Assembly: GCA_949126835.1 (NCBI GenBank)
Contig: OX421499.1
Span: 9,709,069-9,773,068, forward strand
DNA length: 64,000 bases
Source of the DNA: Anisus vortex
Taxonomy: Eukaryota > Mollusca > Gastropoda > Planorbidae
Direction of reading: 5' to 3'
The position numbers were made by a program, and so were the translations under genes. Position 1 is the first letter of the stretch; each line of letters starts with the position of its first letter. The notes under the pieces were generated by a model. That model made no database searches, was not told the DNA's origin, and was given only the letters and a program-made list of their open reading frames with translations. Positions 60,101 to 64,000 of this stretch are shown piece by piece.

Positions 60101-61020
60101 GGTTTAGCCCATTCGAACTTGTGTATGGACACTCAGTCAGAGGTCCGTTGAAACTTCTACATGAAACTTGGCTAACGGACAGTGAACCGATTGGACTTTT
60201 GTCATATGTAGATAAATTTAAAAATAGGCTTTATCATGCTTTTAACCATGTGAAGATTCATTTTCCACAGATGCAGGAGCGTATGAGACAGAACTATGAC
60301 CGTAAAGCTACAGCTAGAACTTTTGCACCAGGTGACAAAGTTCTTGTGTTTCTACCTTTGCAAAATCAGCCTTTAAGTGCAAAGTTTAGTGGACCCTATG
60401 AGATAGAGTCAAAGCTTGGCGAGGTCAATTATTTGATAAAGACTCCTGACCGGAGACAAAAGCAGAGGGTATGCCATATTAATTTGCTTAAGCCCTATGT
60501 TTCCAGGGAAAAGAGTAAACCACGGGAGGTCCCCATGATTTCATTAGCTAAGGTCCCGACGGATTTATCTAGGATAGAATATAAGTTTGCAGAAAGTAAA
60601 CTTAATAATACAGATGCCCTTAAGAGTTTAGATACAAGGCTAGAACATCTTCCGGTAGAAGATAAGGAGAAGATTATTGAGCTTGTACATGAATATAAGT
60701 CACGGTTTACAGATGTTCCCAGGAGGACACATCTAATAGAACACGATGTAGTATTAACTGAGGGTGCCAGGCCAATTAAACAGCATCCATATAGAGTTAA
60801 CCCCATCAGACTTGAACATATTAGAGCAGAGGTGAAGTATATGTTAGAAAATGACATAGGAGAAAAATGTGATAGCAAATGGTCTACACCCTGTGTGATG
60901 GTACCAAAAGCCGACCACACACTGCAGTTTTATAGAGACTTTGGGAAATTAAGTAATTTGACAGAGACCGACTGGTATCCCATTCCCCGTATCATCGACA
61001 AGATAGAGACAAGGTCATAG
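57139..61020 (+). CDS. gag-pol: Gag-PR-IN-(partial RT) polyprotein of a Gmr1-like retrotransposon
   Basis: 1293 residues, no internal stop. Residues 10-47: SAP-like helix-extended-loop-helix. 105-162: charged coiled coil with RIETERENE repeats. About 178-340: Gag capsid, whose second half (about 250-338) resembles the SCAN fold, a domain known to derive from such Gags. 401-414: CCHC zinc knuckle (CFNCKKEGHMKKDC). About 520-612: aspartic protease (DTGSA at 529, ILGNDI near 598). 770-825: integrase HHCC finger. 845-960: integrase core with D852, D911 and E947 (D-x58-D-x35-E). 1065-1120: GPY/F-like tail. 1170-1288: start of reverse transcriptase (KWSTPCVMVPKAD, DWYPIPRIID). It ends before RT motif A, so the YxDD and RNase H are absent. 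Integrase precedes RT, the reverse of normal gypsy. The ATG is the first in the leader frame. Gag and Pol share one frame without a shift. Confidence 0.93.
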   Translation: MASNISSEELNAMSFAELKELAESFGIEAGQARPNRNRLTKEIMTCLNGQNAMNTGSVVEVGQNDINEGYVAPSGGEVIAHGDEVRNMSSRSSNNDEDEGLSENLKFQLAMKRMELESMERRELERIRIETERENERIRIETERENERIRIESRERIEMARMNRPDHRRDSNGMDISAMKQHLPIFREEDVQDFFLLFERIAVDYQFPDDKMALLLRSTLNKGKALDVVLSLTPEEINDYEVIKDRVLKSYSLTPEKYRKLFRDRKKAYDQTHVDFLRQKEKMLEQWLRSQNVSEFDKLKNLILFEEFNDCIRVDIKTHISDRGVEDVHEAARLADNYAIIHASIKPYYADKPKVHKPESKEASKPKEKSENNNKNSGVNNNSNLVHFRKQTDVNKAKVVCFNCKKEGHMKKDCWILTKKQGAILHCARVQKDSKQTEEVCNTGSRNSKEMRPASPIVVESMVFENSLSKVKENSCTQSIMLSEGREEQMVPEVPEEDDLSDFRPFVYEGTVSTEIDVLSKKKIQILRDTGSAVSVILEGSVPLTDATSTGESVVLRGASMEAVEAPLHRIKLESDIFTGNIVVGVWRALPVKGVSMILGNDIMGGRVTVEPMVKVLETKMAEDKNLRPANERPTCALTRAMHKKKSVKTPATPCSAAKDVFVCSEDTHANETVITETPDIDLSATFFAELTTGDATENDNILSPKQKLVKEQLNDEVIMQLRMKAVDEKTADAMAECFYMKDEVLMRKSKPLNSGTNEWDSIHQIVIPKCYRQDILRMAHDLPFAGHMGVRKTHHRILPYFYWPGLRRDVEQYCKTCHVCQMVGRPNQRIPVAPLQPIPAFDEPFSHILIDCVGPLPKTKAGFQYLLTVMCSSTRFPEAIPLRNITTVKVVDALTNFFTRYGLPKTVQSDQGTNFTSNIFKQVMEQLGISHRLSSAYHPESQGALERFHQTLKSMLKKYCYENEKDWDKGVPYVLFAAREATQESLGFSPFELVYGHSVRGPLKLLHETWLTDSEPIGLLSYVDKFKNRLYHAFNHVKIHFPQMQERMRQNYDRKATARTFAPGDKVLVFLPLQNQPLSAKFSGPYEIESKLGEVNYLIKTPDRRQKQRVCHINLLKPYVSREKSKPREVPMISLAKVPTDLSRIEYKFAESKLNNTDALKSLDTRLEHLPVEDKEKIIELVHEYKSRFTDVPRRTHLIEHDVVLTEGARPIKQHPYRVNPIRLEHIRAEVKYMLENDIGEKCDSKWSTPCVMVPKADHTLQFYRDFGKLSNLTETDWYPIPRIIDKIETRS
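57508..57602 (+). repeat. 30-bp in-frame repeat in gag
   Basis: Three imperfect copies of agaattaggatagaaactga plus aagggaaaat, encoding the RIETEREN repeats of the coiled coil. Confidence 0.9.
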
Positions 61021-61052
61021 CTGATACTCTATCTCGGGTGCTACATGATTGA
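61011..61052 (+). pseudogene. Extreme C-terminus of pol, left after a deletion
   Basis: In another frame from gag-pol this short stretch reads VIADTLSRV, followed by a stop at 61050-61052. The IADxLSR motif marks the end of the RNase H/tether in Ty3/gypsy pol. Its direct abutment to the RT start shows that the rest of RT and RNase H were deleted. Confidence 0.8.
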
Positions 61053-62285
61053 CTGAATAACCCCATACCTCTTTTTCAGATCATCTCACTTATTCATTAA
61101 GAATGTTTCATGATAACCTATCATTCGTTTGAATTTTGATTATGGAATACCTATAGAATACTTGTATCATACAGAAGTCAAGTCTTTTGAAAGTATTAAT
61201 AATTTTTATAATCATGTATAATATTGATGTTCTGATATATTTTAAATTCATTTGATTATGGAAAAGAAATTCCATTTAAATGTTGATGCATGATGCAATA
61301 AATATATAATATGCACATATTTACTTGATATGGATGGATAAAAGTAATTGTCATCACATGCAATTAAGTGGGAAAACTTTGAGCTAGTTGATTTATTATC
61401 TTATTTTATTTTAGTTAATGAATGGAACTAAATAATAATATGTACAATTTTTATCTTAGAAAGAGATGTAATATCAATTGGTATAAATTAATAGATAATA
61501 TTGGAAATCTATTGCTAAATTGTTATATCATGGCAATAGAATGGGAAAAAAACTAGTGGATATTCACTATGTTGTATATAGGTTGTTATATATTCCATAT
61601 ATCCGGGAATGGAGGGAAACAAAGGTACCTAAAGGTGAGCACTCATTCAACCCTGAACAATCTTTTATATTAAACTTTTAAATTTGCCAAAAACGCATAA
61701 TAGTGGATTACATTTTAATATTTAGATTACTGTAGTAATCGTAACTGGAGTGTATTTTCTCCTCGTATTTGAGAAAAGGGGAAGTATCATCATCTTAGGT
61801 ATGAACCCTGTTAATGTCAAGTTGACACTGTAATTTAAAGGGGAAGTAACCTATAGTTTGATTCGAGTTATGTATTACTTATCTTTTGGTTTGTATATTA
61901 GAAGTAAACTGTTGGAAATTGACAAGAGTTTGAGCAATGTTATATTTGTTTAATAGATTAAAACTTTTTGCAAATTTTTGGTGGAAATCCACACAACTGT
62001 ACATAGTTAAAATAAGAATGACTAGAATATTTTTGAATTATTTGTACTTGTTGAGACATTAGTTAATATTAATACTAACGGTGAAATATTTGTCCATCAC
62101 GTTATAATCACAATTACCATTGGGTAGTGACACTTTTTATAATTTAGTTGTGCCAGTGAGCCATGTTTGCTTAAATTGTCTAATAATCTTCCATTGATTG
62201 TTGGTTATTAAAACGATAGTGTTAAGTACGAAAAATGTACCATGTTGAGTATTACTTGGGTAATTATGGTACATTATTTCTTTCA
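61053..62285 (+). other. 3' non-coding internal region of the element
   Basis: About 1.2 kb of AT-rich sequence without a convincing frame and without an envelope-like signature (no signal peptide plus membrane anchor in one frame). Confidence 0.7.
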
Positions 62286-62286
62286 T

Positions 62287-62298
62287 TGGGTGGGGGCG
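62287..62298 (+). promoter_or_regulatory. Polypurine-tract-like segment
   Basis: gggtgggggcg lies immediately before the 3' LTR, where plus-strand synthesis starts in LTR elements. It is G-rich with one T and one C, so not a classic uninterrupted purine tract. Confidence 0.55.
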
Positions 62299-62970
62299 TG
62301 TCATGTATATTGTTTTTCCAAGAATTGGAACACGCAATGTTTATTCTTCTCTCTCTCTCTTTTCTTACTACACGCGATATTAGGACGTTTAGTAGGAAAA
62401 CGAAAGGTTCTAGGTAATGCTGGGATTCTGTGTTGATCTCAAATTCTCAGAGTCTGGGAACGACTCATTATTTAATAGGGGAAGTTCATATCGTTTTGTT
62501 ATGAGTTTTGTAATGTTACCATGATTTTCACCCCTACTGGTAGTGGGTCTATCCCTTGCACCACTCGGATAGTATTTAATGATTTGTTTTGTCTGAAAGA
62601 CAGGGAGTTTCAAAATATGTTCCTTTGAACGTTTGTGTTTGCACTATTTTATTCTAACTGTACATAATAGATATATTGTATATATTGAACATACCACCTG
62701 AAATAAACTATCAACCACAGTTACACTGAAGCTTCTTTGTCAAGTTACTATCCTATTGTGTTGTATACATTACTATAAGATTTATCTACTACCATAATTT
62801 ACAAGAAAGGAAATGTTGGAATACAAATACTGAATTGTGCCCAGGACTATAAGAAGAGTTCGTGTAATACTGAAACATAAATACTAATAATTAAAGTCTC
62901 CCCTAGGACTAACGAGAATTATCAGCAAGATCTACACAGCTCTGGCCACAAGGGGATTGTGGACGTAACA
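62299..62970 (+). repeat. 3' LTR
   Basis: 672 bp. I found no difference from the 5' LTR on reading the two through. Same TG...CA ends. Confidence 0.92.
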
Positions 62971-63611
62971 CCTAGAATCTTTCGTTTTCCTACTAAACGT
63001 CCTACTATTGTGTGTAGTGAGAAAAGAGAGAGAGAGAAGAATAAACATTGCGTGTTCCAATTCTTGGAAAAACAATATACATGACAATAACGATTGGTCA
63101 AGAGGCGTGTCCAGTGTCAAAGGGATTAGTCATAACACCTGGACTAGCTAGAAGGGGTGGGGGTACGAGTGAGGGGGGGGGAGGCGGACTGTCACCACAT
63201 TTACTATCTTTCACAACTTTATACATCTCGTGTTTTAAACAAAGAACCCTAACTAGGCGCGGCGCGTAACTCGCGAGGCCAAACAATAGGCCCAAATTGT
63301 ATCGCAACCAAGATTCGGCTGAACGACCATCGGCGCCCTAGTGTGCAACACTGGACACCATAGCCCTTCCCAGTTGCAAACAATAGATGATAAGGATACA
63401 TTAAAAGGTGCTAGCGGCAACAAGGGGAGATAATCTAGGTGCGTCATGAGCTGACCAAGCGGTTGATAAAGGCGTCGGGTTGTGGGGATAGGGGTGGAGG
63501 ATATGTGTGTAGTGGAAATCATTTCTCCCAAACACGCACATTATACATAAACGTATGCGTAACTAATTACAAAGCACTAAACTTTTGCATAATTAATTTC
63601 ACATCATGATA

Positions 63612-63832
63612 ATTGGGACGAGTCTGACAAGCAACTAGAACGGCCAAATCGAGCTGATCCGTGGTGGAGAGAACAGGCAATGATTGCCCAGTTCCGGACA
63701 GGACACTGTGCCATTGGTACCTATTTCGAACGATTTAGGCCCAATTTCGATTCGCGGTGTCGACATTGCTTTGAAGCAGAAGAGACGGTCGAGCAGTGGA
63801 TGGGAACGGTCAACGGTTTACACCGAACCTAT
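63612..63832 (+). pseudogene. LINE C-terminal region (right part of the split LINE)
   Basis: The plus frame reads DESDKQLERPNRADPWWREQ, then AMIAQFRTGHCAIG, ERFRP, CRHCFEAEETVEQW. This is the usual segment after the RNase H domain of LINEs, with the RLRTGHC motif and a C-x2-C-x(n)-ET-x-EH-type zinc motif (here HC...EETVEQ). Broken after about 63800. The rest of the window up to 64000 may be LINE 3' sequence, but I see no further landmark. Confidence 0.75.
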
Positions 63833-64000
63833 ATGGTGATCTAGCTGTACGTAGTACAAGTGTGTGTTTGTCCTCCGAGTCCTAAGAGATTAGTCTCGAT
63901 TCGATCACCCCGGTGAAGTGAGGTTTAAAGTCTGGTACACATTAGCAGGGTCGATACTACGTAACCTCATAGCGGTGACCTTGTGTAACGGAGCACAGAT

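Larger units (their letters stand above)
56100..62970 (+). mobile_element. Full-length Gmr1-like LTR retrotransposon (RT-deleted)
   Basis: 6871 bp with two 672-bp LTRs that look identical by eye. The flanking ccta (56096-56099 and 62971-62974) is a 4-bp target duplication lying inside an older LTR of the same family. Order: LTR, leader with a duplicated primer-binding-like segment, one gag-pol frame, a pol C-terminal remnant in another frame, about 1.2 kb of non-coding sequence, a G-rich purine tract, LTR. No envelope-like frame. The pol order PR-IN-RT with Ty3/gypsy-like domains is the defining trait of the Gmr1-like group. Confidence 0.92.
55538..63086 (-). mobile_element. Solo LTR of the Gmr1-like family, minus strand, split by a sister element
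   Basis: 55538-56099 is the reverse complement of the 3' part of the 672-bp LTR, and 62971-63086 that of its 5' part. Together they reconstitute one LTR, with the 4-bp ccta counted twice. The outer flanks ataa (55534-55537 and 63087-63090) are a 4-bp target duplication. It differs from the inner LTRs at scattered positions, so it is older. It has no internal region and is therefore a solo LTR. Confidence 0.9.
54946..63611 (-). mobile_element. Solo LTR, family LTR-2, split by a second LTR
   Basis: The two outer pieces, 54946-55537 and 63087-63611, together make about 1.1 kb. The 5-bp flank attgg is identical (54941-54945 and 63612-63616) and lies inside the LINE reading frame. On the minus strand the LTR begins near tatcatgatgtg (compare tgtaatgatgtg at 38577) and ends ccctcatcaca. 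An AATAAA signal (ggcaataaacgttcg, minus strand, about 55203-55217) supports the minus orientation. No internal retroelement region is attached. The first bases differ from the expected TG, so confidence is moderate. Confidence 0.55.

Noticed and set aside
61053..62285. Envelope gene downstream of pol
   Set aside because: No long frame, signal peptide or membrane anchor. The element is not retrovirus-like in that sense.

Overview
This window is eukaryotic, AT-rich and almost entirely non-genic. I recognise no intact host protein-coding gene, no rRNA gene and no functional tRNA gene. It is a stack of transposable elements, solo LTRs, tRNA-headed SINEs and minisatellite arrays. By my own boundaries these cover roughly half of the 64 kb or more. 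The combination (RNase H-bearing LINEs, tRNA-headed SINEs, many hAT elements, Gmr1-like LTR elements) suggests an invertebrate and would fit a mollusc such as a gastropod. That assignment is inference, not something the sequence proves.

Layout. 1-11 kb: simple repeats, a 41-bp minisatellite, a SINE, a solo LTR (minus) and the 3' part of a LINE (minus). 11-20 kb: a SINE split by a solo LTR, then a large 41-bp satellite array. The array is split by a 3.2-kb hAT transposon, which is itself split by a 1.6-kb hAT element. 20-31 kb: a 52-bp array, SINEs, a 4.4-kb hAT-type repeat holding a 51-bp array, then a 2.8-kb hAT element with a decayed ZMYM-like transposase and three further insertions. 31-54 kb: minisatellites, LINE fragments, SINEs, four more hAT-type insertions (one nested in another), and a short-TIR MITE with a 7-bp target duplication.

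54-64 kb is the most informative part. A LINE (RNase H domain retained) is interrupted by a solo LTR of about 1.1 kb. That LTR is interrupted by a minus-strand solo LTR of a second family, and that in turn by a full-length plus-strand element of the same second family (56100-62970). Each of the three insertions has a readable target-site duplication. The innermost element has LTRs that look identical by eye. Its single 1293-codon gag-pol frame has the order Gag - protease - integrase - reverse transcriptase. That is a Ty1/copia-like order carried by Ty3/gypsy-like domains, as known for Gmr1-like elements. Its RT is cut before the first catalytic aspartate and fused to the last codons of pol, so it lacks RT and RNase H catalysis and must have depended on a relative.

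The elements do not work together as a pathway. What the window offers is a readable relative chronology: nine hAT-type insertions with 8-bp target duplications, solo LTRs, SINEs, and tandem arrays, at least one of which grew from a segment of a transposon.
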